From assembly GCA_028875225.1 (NCBI GenBank), contig JAPPFB010000006.1, forward strand, positions 1 through 35,150: a DNA stretch of 35,150 nt, given 5' to 3'. Shown in pieces: positions 22,003 through 30,218 of the stretch; the first letter of the stretch is position 1; each line of letters starts with the position of its first letter. The translations under genes and the position numbers were made by a program. The DNA is from Chloroflexota bacterium. GTDB lineage: Bacteria; Chloroflexota; Dehalococcoidia; Bin125. The notes below the pieces were generated by a model, which was not told the DNA's origin, ran no database searches, and saw nothing but the letters and a program-made list of their open reading frames with translations.

Positions 22003-22796
22003 GCAATCAACCCGCGCGACGCCGCCGGCGCAGAAGGCCGGCCCGACCAACCGGACAGTCCGGCGAGTCGGAGGTCGGCCGCCGGTCTGGCGCCGAGTCC
22101 ACCCAGGAGTCCTCGGAGCGCGGACGAGGCGGAGGCCGCCGCTCGGGCGGAGGCTCCGAACAGCCTCAGCGACGAAGCACCATCTTCGGCATGCCGCGCA
22201 TGACGGTCGCCCTCTTGGGCGGTCTGCTCGTCGCCATGATCGCCGTCTTCGCCATGCAGCTCATCTTCCCGCCCGACGACGTGATCGAGGTCCAGGGCGT
22301 CCAGACCTTCCCCGATCAGGGCCGCAGGCACCTGGACGAAGGCGAAACCTTCGACGCCTACAACTCCTCCCCGCCGACCTCCGGACCGCAACCGGCCGAA
22401 TCTCCGCCCGCCGACGTCTACCTGCCCGACGACGAGTTCATCCCCGACCCAGCCGAGATGCTGCCATTGCTCGAGCGAGGCGGCATCGTGATCTACTACG
22501 ACCCCGACTCCTACTCCAGCGCTGAAGATCCGAGCGGACTGCTGGGCGCGATGGTCAGCCTCCGCCAGTTCCGCGAGAGACTGGCCGTCGTACCGATCGA
22601 AGGACTCGCCGACCAGCATCAGGGAGCGACGATCGTCGCCGTCGCCTGGAAAACGCTGCTGCCCATCGCCCAGTGGGACGCCGACGGCAACGAACAGCTC
22701 ACGGCCTTCCTCCAGAACGCGCCGGAGGGCTACTACGATCGCTACCGACTCGAACGGGACAGCTCCGCAATCTCGGCCGGAACGTCGTCAGAATGA
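21999..22796 (+). CDS. DUF3105-like membrane protein, degenerate His sites (1 of 2)
   Basis: This is a 265-residue protein overlapping the preceding stop (ATGA). About 65 residues of Arg/Gly/Ser-rich cytoplasmic tail precede one membrane helix (TVALLGGLLVAMIAVFAMQLIF, about 68-89). An extracytoplasmic domain of DUF3105 pattern follows: FPDQGRRHLDEG, PPTSGPQ, then LLERGGIVIYY. Typical members have SGPH and HxLEHG, so two of the usual histidine positions are Gln and Arg/Pro here. The next gene retains them. DUF3105 function is unknown to me. The location in an acyl-CoA operon is unexpected. Confidence 0.75.
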   Translation: MSNQPARRRRRRRPARPTGQSGESEVGRRSGAESTQESSERGRGGGRRSGGGSEQPQRRSTIFGMPRMTVALLGGLLVAMIAVFAMQLIFPPDDVIEVQGVQTFPDQGRRHLDEGETFDAYNSSPPTSGPQPAESPPADVYLPDDEFIPDPAEMLPLLERGGIVIYYDPDSYSSAEDPSGLLGAMVSLRQFRERLAVVPIEGLADQHQGATIVAVAWKTLLPIAQWDADGNEQLTAFLQNAPEGYYDRYRLERDSSAISAGTSSE

Positions 22797-23365
22797 CCCC
22801 AACAGTGTCCGGACGGCTGCTCGCCCTGCTGATCGGTTGCGCCGCGCTCGCGCTCAGCGCCTGTGGCGGAGACTCTGCCGGTTCCGGAACCTGGATCGAT
22901 ATCCGCGACCGTCCAGAACTCGAGATCTACGACAACGAACACACGACCAACCAACAGATCCACCTCGTCGCCGGGCAGACGGCCGACTACACCGTCATTC
23001 CTCCCTACGGCGAAGAACACTCGCCGATTCCCCAGCCGTGCGGGGCCTACGCAGCGACTCCGACCTTTGAGATGGTCGTGCATGCCCTGGAGCATGGCGC
23101 AGTCGCGATCTGGTACTCGCCTGACGATCTCGGCGCCGATGACATTGAAGCGCTCACGGCAATCACGGCGAAGCACTTCGAGGATGGGGACTACGTCATC
23201 CAGGCGCCGTACGGCGCCCTCGGCGCGCCCCTGATGCTCATCGCCTGGGGAGTCAGGCTCCCGCTCGACAACGTCGAAGAACGTGCCATCGACCAGTTCT
23301 TCGACGAGTTCCACGACGACGCGCCCGAACCGCTTGCCGCCGGCGGCTGTCCCACGGCCCGCTAG
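22793..23365 (+). CDS. DUF3105-like lipoprotein with intact His motif (2 of 2)
   Basis: The 190-residue lipoprotein starts at the ATGA overlap with the previous gene. A signal peptide ends in the lipobox LSAC (Cys24), so it should be lipid-anchored outside the membrane. The DUF3105 motif is complete: QIHLVAG, PPYGEEH, then VVHALEHGAVAIWYSP. The conserved His residues may bind a metal; this is inference. Translation from 22673 in the same frame exists but would overlap the neighbour widely. It pairs with the preceding membrane protein. Confidence 0.8.
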   Translation: MTPTVSGRLLALLIGCAALALSACGGDSAGSGTWIDIRDRPELEIYDNEHTTNQQIHLVAGQTADYTVIPPYGEEHSPIPQPCGAYAATPTFEMVVHALEHGAVAIWYSPDDLGADDIEALTAITAKHFEDGDYVIQAPYGALGAPLMLIAWGVRLPLDNVEERAIDQFFDEFHDDAPEPLAAGGCPTAR

Positions 23366-23376
23366 CGAGCTGCGCC

Positions 23377-23382
23377 TACAAT
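23377..23382 (+). promoter_or_regulatory. -10 box of a possible internal leaderless transcript
   Basis: TACAAT lies seven bases before the GTG at 23390, with no ribosome binding site in between. This is the same arrangement as at 14881. It suggests an internal promoter so that the last two genes can be expressed apart from the rest of the operon. Confidence 0.45.
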
Positions 23383-23389
23383 CTCAACC

Positions 23390-24826
23390 GTGACCAACAC
23401 TCACCCCCTCGACCCCATCTTCTTTCCCCGAGGCGTCGCCGTCGTCGGAGCCTCACGTGGAAATCGCGGCAACCGTGGACCGGGCGGCTGGCTGCAGTCG
23501 CTCAAGGACGCCGGACAACCCAACATCTACCCCGTCAATCCCAGCGCCGACGAGATCGAGGATCTGCCCGCCTACGCCCGCCTGACCGACATCCCCGGCC
23601 CGGTCGACCATGTGATCAGCGCCATCCCCGCCGCCTACGTGCTCGACATGCTGGAAGACGCCTCGGCCAAGGGCGTCCGTTCGATCCACCTGTTCACGGC
23701 CGGATTCGCCGAGACAGGCATCGCCGACCGGCTGGAACTCCAGCACCAGCTCAAATCGAGAGCCAACGAGTTGGGCATTCGCCTGATCGGACCCAACTGC
23801 ATGGGCCTCTACGTGCCCGACGGCAAGGTCTCCTTCTCCCAGCAACTCCCCACCGAGTCCGGCCCGGTCGCCTTCTTCTCCCAATCTGGAACAAACGCCA
23901 GCGACGCCACCTACAACGGTGCCCTGCGCGGGCTCCGGTTCTCGAAAGTTGTCTCGTTCGGCAACGCCATCGACGTCTCCGCCGCCGAATTGATCGACTA
24001 CGCCGCCGCCGACCCCAACACCGAGATCATCGGCGCCTACATCGAAGGCATGCCCGACGCCCGCGACTTCTTCCGTTCGCTGCGCAGCGCCGCCCGCTCC
24101 AAACCGGTCGCCATCCTCAAGGGTGGACTGCTGCCCTCCGGCGGCCGCGCCACGCAATCCCACACCGCCTCGCTCGCGGGCTCGGGCCAGATCTGGGCTG
24201 CCGCCGCCCGACAGACCAACGCCGTCCTCGTTCACAACATGCAGGAGATGGTCGACGTCCTGGTCGGCTGGCGCTTCGGCGCGGTCCCCGCCGGACCCAA
24301 GATCGGCCTCGTCGTTGGCGGAGGCGGCATCTCCGTTCAGGGAGCCGATGACGTCGAGCGCGAGGGACTCCAGTTGCCGCCGCTACAGGACCAGACGCTC
24401 AACCGCCTCGCCGATGTCACCCCCGTCGCCGGAACCGGCATTCGCAATCCCGTCGACACGATGTCGCTCTGGGACGGCCAGAGAGTCAGACCCACACTGG
24501 ACGCCGTTGCCGAAGACCCGAACATCGACGCGATCATCGTGCAGGTCGGCATGAACTGGGGAATCGGATTCTTCGGCGACGAACAGATGGACCATCGCCG
24601 AAGAATGATCTCCGAAATCGCCGAGGCCCGCGAGCGGCACGGCATCGCCATTGCGATGGTTGTCCCGATCAGCATCGATCACCGACACGGCGGCTCCAAC
24701 GCCGAGCTGGCCCGAATGATCTCCGACGCCGGCCTGCCGCTCTACTACAACATCCGCGACGCCGCCCGAGCAATGAACCGCCTCCTCACCTGGAACACGA
24801 GACGAGCCGAGAGAGCAGCACCATGA
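23390..24826 (+). CDS. NDP-forming acyl-CoA synthetase, alpha-type domains only
   Basis: The 478-residue protein has the CoA-binding Rossmann domain (FFPRGVAVVGAS, then PVNPSADEIEDLPAY), followed by two succinyl-CoA-ligase-like domains. These include RLIGPNCMGLY, FFSQSGTNASD, and SHTASLAG, which holds the histidine phosphorylated in this superfamily. The ATP-grasp (beta) domain is absent, so it cannot make acyl-CoA from ADP alone; the beta part must come from another gene, or the protein has another role. None lies in this window. The GTG start follows a TACAAT box by seven bases. It overlaps the nitroreductase start (ATGA). Confidence 0.87.
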   Translation: MTNTHPLDPIFFPRGVAVVGASRGNRGNRGPGGWLQSLKDAGQPNIYPVNPSADEIEDLPAYARLTDIPGPVDHVISAIPAAYVLDMLEDASAKGVRSIHLFTAGFAETGIADRLELQHQLKSRANELGIRLIGPNCMGLYVPDGKVSFSQQLPTESGPVAFFSQSGTNASDATYNGALRGLRFSKVVSFGNAIDVSAAELIDYAAADPNTEIIGAYIEGMPDARDFFRSLRSAARSKPVAILKGGLLPSGGRATQSHTASLAGSGQIWAAAARQTNAVLVHNMQEMVDVLVGWRFGAVPAGPKIGLVVGGGGISVQGADDVEREGLQLPPLQDQTLNRLADVTPVAGTGIRNPVDTMSLWDGQRVRPTLDAVAEDPNIDAIIVQVGMNWGIGFFGDEQMDHRRRMISEIAEARERHGIAIAMVVPISIDHRHGGSNAELARMISDAGLPLYYNIRDAARAMNRLLTWNTRRAERAAP

Positions 24827-25449
24827 GCAACCGCACCACCGACATCTACGAAGTCATGCAGACTCAGCGAGCGATCCGCCGCTGGACCGACGAGCCGGTC
24901 GACCGCGAGACCATCGAACGAATCATCCAGGCCGGATGCTGGGCGCCCAGCGGCAGCAACTCGCAGCCCTGGGGATTCCTCGTCGTCACCGACGACGGCA
25001 TCCGCGAGCGGCTGGCCGCCGCCATCCGCGAAATGTTCAGCGCCCGCTTCAGCGGCGACATGCCCAATCCCGACGACATCGACGATCCCACCACGCGGCG
25101 AATGATGCGCGGCGCGTTCAACCTGTTCGACAACTTCGCCGCCGCGCCCGTCTGGATCATCCCTTGCCTCGTCCGCGTGCAATCGCCCGCGCCCGAGGGT
25201 CTGCTGGCCGGTAGCAGCATCTACCCCAGCATCCAAAACATGATGCTCGCCGCCCGCCCCGAGGGCCTCGGCACCGTCCTCACCACGCCGCAGGACGGGA
25301 TCATGGACCAACTCCGCGAAGAACTGCGAATCCCCGACAACGCCACCCCGGTCGCCATGATCCCCATGGGCTACCCCAACGCCAACTTCGGACCCGTCAC
25401 CCGTCAGCCCCTCGACACCTTCCTCCACTGGAACGGCTGGAACGACTGA
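24823..25449 (+). CDS. Nitroreductase-family flavoprotein
   Basis: The 208-residue protein begins YEVMQTQRAIRRWTDEPVD, the FMN-binding start of the nitroreductase fold, with APSGSNSQPWGFLVV near residue 45 and PMGYPNANFGPV near the C terminus. These FMN enzymes use NAD(P)H to reduce nitro groups, quinones, enoates or, in BluB-like branches, flavin itself. The sequence is a general member. It is the last gene of the operon and is probably involved in redox chemistry of the substrate. A terminator-like repeat follows at 25501. Confidence 0.92.
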   Translation: MSNRTTDIYEVMQTQRAIRRWTDEPVDRETIERIIQAGCWAPSGSNSQPWGFLVVTDDGIRERLAAAIREMFSARFSGDMPNPDDIDDPTTRRMMRGAFNLFDNFAAAPVWIIPCLVRVQSPAPEGLLAGSSIYPSIQNMMLAARPEGLGTVLTTPQDGIMDQLREELRIPDNATPVAMIPMGYPNANFGPVTRQPLDTFLHWNGWND

Positions 25450-25500
25450 CTTCCAACCTGCCCAGAGCTCACCTCCAGCTCGCCTCTCTCTGTCTTCCTT

Positions 25501-25552
25501 TCTCCCCCCGCTTCGCGGGGGGAGATGCCGAAGGCAGAGGGGGGCTCCCAGA
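25501..25552. repeat. Dispersed palindromic repeat, copy 2
   Basis: An 11-bp perfect stem (25501-25511 with 25515-25525) has a three-base TTC loop, and is followed by the core ATGCCGAAGGCAGAGGGGGG and CTCCC. The repeat core matches copies 1 and 3. It lies after the nitroreductase operon. The long stem could stop transcription even without a T-run. Confidence 0.75.
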
Positions 25553-25787
25553 AGACGCCAATCTTAGATCAGCGGTCCAGGAAGAGCTCCGCTTCACGCT
25601 GCCCGCCTGATACCATCAGAACATATGCGCTCTCACCGTCAAATTCCGCCCTTCCCCGAACCACGAGGCGCTCCTTCCATGACCTACAAAGCGGGCCACC
25701 GTCTACCAGCGCTCACCCGCCGCACAGCACCGAACTTCCCCGTCCCCAATGACACATCACCGTCCAAGCCCCGCACAGACCCCGTCC

Positions 25788-25820
25788 AGAATCGAACAAG
25801 TCCGAACAGAATCGAACAAG
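25788..25820. repeat. Direct repeat in A/C-rich tract
   Basis: AGAATCGAACAAG occurs exactly at 25788-25800 and 25808-25820, a 20-base period. Shorter related units (ACCGACCA, CCGAACA) flank it. The tract is strongly skewed to A and C on this strand, unlike the neighbours. Confidence 0.6.
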
Positions 25821-25972
25821 ATCGAACGTCCAGAACCGACCAACACCTGACAACACCGACCAAAACCGACCACTTCAACCACACGATCTCCCGCAAAACA
25901 CTGGAGATTGTCTGTTTTCCACCTCCAGGGAACAATCCAGCCTGACCACCTCCACGAGCAGGAACTCCCACC

Positions 25973-26620
25973 ATGCCGCCTGTCCGACGCAAGTTCTCCA
26001 TCCGCAAGGCCAACGCCCACCTGCGCGAAGCCGATCCGGTCCTCGCCCGGCTGATCGACGAACACGGATCATTCCAGCCTCGCCCGTCCAACGATCCCTG
26101 GTCGGCGTTGGTTCGTTCGATCCTCTTCCAGCAACTCGCCGGCGCGGCCGCCTCCGCCATCCAGCGCAAGTGGTTCGGCTTCTACGGCAATGAAGAATCC
26201 ACGCCCACCCCGGAACAGATCCTTGCGACCTCCGACGAAGACTTCCGCGCCTGCGGCATCTCCCGCCAGAAAATGTCCTACTTCCGCGATCTCGCTTTGC
26301 ACACTTCCGACGGCAGGCTCAAGCTCTCCCGCCTCAATCGCATGTCCGACGACGACGTGACCACCGCCCTGACCGCCGTCAAAGGAGTCGGTGAGTGGAC
26401 TGCCCACATGCACCTCATGTTCCACCTCGGACGGCCCGACATCCTGCCCGTCGGCGACCTCGGCGTGCGCAAGGGTATGCAAGTCGCCTACGGTCTGACG
26501 GAGACGCCCACGCCAAAGGAGGCCCTGGAAATCGGAGCCAGGTGGGCGCCCTATCGAACCGTCGGCAGCTGGTACATGTGGCGCGCCGCCGACACCTTCA
26601 CCCCGGACCAATCGCTCTAA
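25973..26620 (+). CDS. HhH-GPD DNA glycosylase, AlkA-like (3-methyladenine DNA glycosylase II)
   Basis: The 215-residue protein is a monofunctional base-excision glycosylase of the AlkA type. It has a helix-hairpin-helix KGVGEWTAHMHLMF followed by the catalytic aspartate in PVGDLGVRKG, the standard AlkA arrangement. The N-terminal TATA-like domain of E. coli AlkA is missing, giving the shorter form common in many bacteria. It removes alkylated purines such as 3-methyladenine from DNA. It precedes two dehydrogenase genes by 11 bp, with which it may share a transcript, though no functional link is obvious. Confidence 0.93.
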   Translation: MPPVRRKFSIRKANAHLREADPVLARLIDEHGSFQPRPSNDPWSALVRSILFQQLAGAAASAIQRKWFGFYGNEESTPTPEQILATSDEDFRACGISRQKMSYFRDLALHTSDGRLKLSRLNRMSDDDVTTALTAVKGVGEWTAHMHLMFHLGRPDILPVGDLGVRKGMQVAYGLTETPTPKEALEIGARWAPYRTVGSWYMWRAADTFTPDQSL

Positions 26621-26631
26621 GGAGTCCTGAC

Positions 26632-27564
26632 ATGCCCGACTCATCCCGAGACCAGTTGATCGGCTTCATCGGCACCGGCAACATCGGCAACCCGATGGCC
26701 CGCAACCTGATCGAGGCTGGACAGCAACTCGTCATCTACGATTTGCGGCCTGAAGTCATGGAAAACCTCCTGGAACTCGGCGCTGAGTCCGCCGAAAGCT
26801 GTGCCGAGGTTGCCTCCCGCTGCTCCGTTGTGTTCAGCTCGCTACCGGGTCCGCCCGAGATCGAAGCGGCGATCACCAGCGCCGACGGCATCCTCGCGGG
26901 CGCGTCCCCGGGCGACATTCACGTCGATCTGAGCAGCAACTCGATCACGACCGTCCGCCGCCTGGCCCAACTCGAAGCCGACGCCGGCGTCAGCTACATC
27001 GACGCACCGGTTACCGGTGGAGTCCCGGGGGCTGAATCCGGCACACTGACCGTCCTCGGCAGCGGCGATCTTGACGCCTTCGAGCGCGTCCGCCCGCTGC
27101 TCGATCACATCGGATCCAACGTCTTCCACCTGGGCGAGGCCGGGGCCGGCTGCCTGTTCAAGCTGCTCAACAACGTGATCATCCTCTGCGGCAACCAGAT
27201 CGTGCAGGAGGCCCTCGTCCTGGGAACCAAGGCCGGACTGGACCCTGAAGACCTCGTTGAAAAGCTTCGGCTCGGCACTGCGAGGCCATACATGGGACTC
27301 GCCCCCTACCTGCTCGGCAAGCGCTTCGACAACCCATCCTTCACTCTGCGCCTTGCTGAGAAGGACGTCTCCCTGGCGATAGAGGCCGCCCGCGCCAATC
27401 AGGTCCCGATGCCCGTCGCCAACGCCGCCCACCAGACCTATCTCCGCGCCCTCAGCGCCGGCCTCGGCGAACAGTCCTTCCTCGCCACCCTCCAGGCCAT
27501 CGAAGCCGCCGCCGGCCACGAAATCCCAACCATCCAGATCGAAGGCGGCCGCGCCTCGCTCTAA
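26632..27564 (+). CDS. NAD-binding beta-hydroxyacid dehydrogenase (1 of 2)
   Basis: The open frame extends far upstream, but ATG 26632 has AGGAG nine bases before it and gives MPDSSRDQLIGFIGTGNIGN, identical to its paralog's first residues. The 310-residue protein has the Rossmann motif GFIGTGNIG, the DAPVTGG substrate motif, and the catalytic lysine region GCLFKLLNN (Lys and Asn conserved in the family). Members reduce or oxidise 3-hydroxyisobutyrate, tartronate semialdehyde or related 3-hydroxy acids. Substrate not assigned. The paralog follows after 52 bp. Confidence 0.92.
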   Translation: MPDSSRDQLIGFIGTGNIGNPMARNLIEAGQQLVIYDLRPEVMENLLELGAESAESCAEVASRCSVVFSSLPGPPEIEAAITSADGILAGASPGDIHVDLSSNSITTVRRLAQLEADAGVSYIDAPVTGGVPGAESGTLTVLGSGDLDAFERVRPLLDHIGSNVFHLGEAGAGCLFKLLNNVIILCGNQIVQEALVLGTKAGLDPEDLVEKLRLGTARPYMGLAPYLLGKRFDNPSFTLRLAEKDVSLAIEAARANQVPMPVANAAHQTYLRALSAGLGEQSFLATLQAIEAAAGHEIPTIQIEGGRASL

Positions 27565-27573
27565 CTCCTCCCC

Positions 27574-27594
27574 GTCCCCGCTTCAAGCGGGGAC
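27574..27594. terminator. Perfect hairpin between the two dehydrogenases
   Basis: GTCCCCGCT (27574-27582) pairs with AGCGGGGAC (27586-27594) around TCA. There is no T-run. It resembles the palindromic repeat stems but lacks the GCCGAAGGC core, so it is a shorter relative or a terminator. Confidence 0.5.
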
Positions 27595-27616
27595 CCGCTC
27601 GGCCGGAGACCGTGAC

Positions 27617-28531
27617 ATGCCCGACTCATCCCGCGATCAACTCATCGGATTCATCGGCACCGGCAACATCGGTAACCCGATGGCCCGGCAACTCATCCGC
27701 GGCGGCCATCAGCTCGTGGTCTTCGACCTAAGGCCGGATGTGATGGAGAACCTCCTCGAACTCGGAGCCGAGCCGGCCTCCAGCGCCGCCGAAGTCGCAT
27801 CCCGCTGTTCCGTCGTCTTCACCTCGCTGCCCGGCCCTCCCCAGATCGAAGCCGCGACCACGGGTCCCGAAGGCATCCTCGCCGGAGCCTCCCCCGGAGA
27901 TGTACACATTGATCTCAGCACCAACTCGCTACGCGGAGTCCAACGAATCGTCGATCTCGAGACCGACGCCGGAGTCATCCACATCGACGCCCCGGTCACC
28001 GGGGGCGTCGTGCGAGCCGGCCAGGGCGACCTGACCGTCTACGGCAGCGGAGATGCTGAGACCTTCGAACGCATCCGCCCGCTCCTCGACCACATCGGCA
28101 CGAACGTCTTCCATCTCGGCGACGCTGGCATGGGCTGTCTCTACAAGCTGGTCAACAACACAATCGTGCTCTCCGGTCACATGATCGTCCAGGAGGCGCT
28201 GGTGCTGGGGGCGAAAGCCGGACTCGATGTGCCCGACCTGGTCGAGAAACTCCGGCTCGGCACCGCCCGACCCTACATGGGACTCGTCGATCTCTTCCTG
28301 GCCAAGCAGTGGGAGAATCCGCCTTCGACGATGGTCATCGCTGAGAAAGATGTCAGGCTCGCGCTGGAACTCGCCCGCGAGCAGCAGGTCGCCATGCCCG
28401 TCGCCAACGCCGTCCATCAGACCTACCTGACCGCCCTAGCCGCCGGCTTCGACGAACTCCACCACTACAGCACCATCGACGTCCTCGCCGCCGCCGCTGG
28501 CATCAACATTCCCTCGATTGAATCTCACTGA
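27617..28531 (+). CDS. NAD-binding beta-hydroxyacid dehydrogenase (2 of 2)
   Basis: The 304-residue product is a close paralog of the preceding gene, about two thirds identical by eye, including the first 24 residues. It has GFIGTGNIG, IDAPVTGG and GCLYKLVNN with the catalytic Lys. The C-terminal part, which shapes the active site in the partner subunit, is more diverged, so substrate range may differ. Both genes were probably made by a local tandem duplication. A palindromic repeat copy follows. Confidence 0.92.
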   Translation: MPDSSRDQLIGFIGTGNIGNPMARQLIRGGHQLVVFDLRPDVMENLLELGAEPASSAAEVASRCSVVFTSLPGPPQIEAATTGPEGILAGASPGDVHIDLSTNSLRGVQRIVDLETDAGVIHIDAPVTGGVVRAGQGDLTVYGSGDAETFERIRPLLDHIGTNVFHLGDAGMGCLYKLVNNTIVLSGHMIVQEALVLGAKAGLDVPDLVEKLRLGTARPYMGLVDLFLAKQWENPPSTMVIAEKDVRLALELAREQQVAMPVANAVHQTYLTALAAGFDELHHYSTIDVLAAAAGINIPSIESH

Positions 28532-28544
28532 GACCCTTTAATCT

Positions 28545-28595
28545 TCCCGCTCCCCCTCGCAGGGGGAGCTGCCGAAGGCTGAGGGGGTCCCTCCG
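28545..28595. repeat. Dispersed palindromic repeat, copy 3
   Basis: A 9-bp stem (28549-28557 with 28561-28569) with CGC loop runs into GCTGCCGAAGGCTGAGGGGG and TCCCT. It matches copies 1 and 2 in core and order. It separates the convergent dehydrogenase and carboxylase genes. Confidence 0.75.
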
Positions 28596-28607
28596 ACCGG
28601 AACACAG

Positions 28608-30131
28608 TCACCACGCGTCCACCGCATGCTTCTTCACCGCCGACAACGGAGCCCGCGGCGTCATCCGCAACATCGAAATCAACACATCCCGAGTCTCCTC
28701 GGGCGCAATCACATCGTCGAACTCGTACCGCCGACCCGCATTGATCGCCGAGTTCCGTTCCCGCATCTCCGTCGCCCACTCGTCGCGAATACGCTTGGCC
28801 TCTGCCGGATCTCGCTGCTCGACTTCGCGAATCTCGTCCCGATTGACCAGCAGCGACGCCCCTTCCAACCCCATCCCACCCGACTCCGCTGTTGGCCAGG
28901 CCAGGCGGATGTCGCGCGGCGCATACGAGTTACCCATTGCCGCCGGACCCAGTCCGTAGGCCTTGCGCAGCTGAATCGTGTAGAGCGGGACGGTCCGGTT
29001 CTGGTGCGCGATGATCGGTCGGGCGTGATGCCGCGCGATGCCCGCTTCCTCCGCTGGACGTCCGACCATGTAGCCGGGATTGTCGACCAGCGAGACCATC
29101 GCAATCTCATGCGCATCGCAGAGCTGGATGAACCGCGCGATCTTGTCGGACGCGTCCGAGTCGATTGCTCCGGCGATCACCGAAAGCGGTTGATTCGCGA
29201 TGATCCCCACCGACCGTCCGCCCAGACGCGCCAGCGCCGTGATCAGCTGCGGCGCCCAAGTCGGCCGCAGTTCGAACACCGTGTCGCGATCCATGATCGC
29301 CCGGATCACCCGCCGCATGTCGTACGCCCGACGCCGGTTCGATGGCACAATCCCCCGAATCCGTTCTGACCAGGGATCAGGTTCGCCGTCGGGCAGGTCG
29401 TAGAGGAAGTAGCGCAAGTACTTGCCCGCAGCATCGATCGCTTCCGCCTCGGTCTCGACCATCAGATCGATCCCGCCAACGCGATCGTGCATTTCCGCCG
29501 GACCAATCTCGTCCGGCGTCAGCTTCAGGCCCATCGCCCCTTCGACCAGCGGCGGGCCGCCCATCCCGATCGCCGAGTCCCGCGTCGCCACGATGAAGTC
29601 GGACAGTCCGGCGATCGACGCGTTGCCGGCAAAGGATCGCCCCGACACCACCGACACCGTCGGCACCCAGCCCGAGAGCACGGCCATCCCGTCGAATGTG
29701 CCCCAGCGACCGGTCATCCCGCGCTGCGAGCCGGCCAGATCGTGCGCCCGCGCGCCGCCCCCGTCGGCGAAGGTCACCAACGGCCAGCGCCGATCATGCA
29801 CCAGCTCCAGCAGCCGGTCGAACTTGCCATGATTCAGCGCCGTCTGCGTCCCGCCCTGCACCGTGTAGTCATACGACGCAATCCCAACCGGATGTCCCTC
29901 AACCGTGCCGAATCCCTGCACCAGGCCGTCAGCCGGACCCGTCATCGACTTGTTCGCGGGGATCGCGAGCACCCCGTATTCGACGAAGCTGCCCTCGTCC
30001 AACACCATCGCGATCCGCTCACGCGCCGTGAACTTCTGCTTCGCATGCACCTTCGCCACCGCCTCGGGACGAGCGTTATCCATCGCGCTCGCCCGAGCGT
30101 CCAGCACTTCCTGAATGACGTCTTCATCCAT
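28608..30131 (-). CDS. Acyl-CoA carboxylase carboxyltransferase (beta) subunit
   Basis: The 507-residue protein is the carboxyltransferase part of a biotin-dependent carboxylase, likely for propionyl- or methylcrotonyl-type acyl-CoA. The crotonase-fold halves carry ADGGGARAHDLAGS and GGPPLVEGAMGLKLT, then SLVDNPGYMVG and PAAMGNSYAPRDIRLAWP. I chose ATG 30131 because GGAGGGG lies about ten bases upstream; an in-frame GTG at 30179 gives 523 residues. It is divergent from an acyl-CoA synthetase. The biotin carboxylase partner is not in this window. Confidence 0.93.
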   Translation of the reverse strand: MDEDVIQEVLDARASAMDNARPEAVAKVHAKQKFTARERIAMVLDEGSFVEYGVLAIPANKSMTGPADGLVQGFGTVEGHPVGIASYDYTVQGGTQTALNHGKFDRLLELVHDRRWPLVTFADGGGARAHDLAGSQRGMTGRWGTFDGMAVLSGWVPTVSVVSGRSFAGNASIAGLSDFIVATRDSAIGMGGPPLVEGAMGLKLTPDEIGPAEMHDRVGGIDLMVETEAEAIDAAGKYLRYFLYDLPDGEPDPWSERIRGIVPSNRRRAYDMRRVIRAIMDRDTVFELRPTWAPQLITALARLGGRSVGIIANQPLSVIAGAIDSDASDKIARFIQLCDAHEIAMVSLVDNPGYMVGRPAEEAGIARHHARPIIAHQNRTVPLYTIQLRKAYGLGPAAMGNSYAPRDIRLAWPTAESGGMGLEGASLLVNRDEIREVEQRDPAEAKRIRDEWATEMRERNSAINAGRRYEFDDVIAPEETRDVLISMLRMTPRAPLSAVKKHAVDAW

Positions 30132-30218
30132 CGGACCGTCCCCCTCCGCTGATACCCTCCGCATACGGTATCCGCTCACGTTTGAAACTCAGTCCAGGCC
30201 GGAGTTTGGAGTTGGCAC

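Larger units (their letters stand above)
25450..25972. other. 523-bp non-coding stretch
   Basis: No supported gene is visible. The stretch holds the palindromic repeat copy at 25501-25552 and an A/C-rich tract from about 25740 to 25890 with imperfect short direct repeats. Near the end CTGGAG (25899-25904) and CTCCAG (25923-25928) form an imperfect dyad with ATTGT / ACAAT flanks. An open frame spanning 25625-25945 is low-complexity (Thr, Pro, Arg, Asn) with no ribosome binding site, so I leave it out. Confidence 0.5.

Noticed and set aside
20983-22050. 355-residue minus-strand open frame opposite the second CoA-transferase
   Set aside because: Antisense shadow of a clear family III protein; no recognisable domain or start signal.
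25625-25945. 106-residue plus-strand open frame in the A/C-rich gap
   Set aside because: Low-complexity Thr/Pro/Arg/Asn sequence arising from the repeats, with no ribosome binding site.
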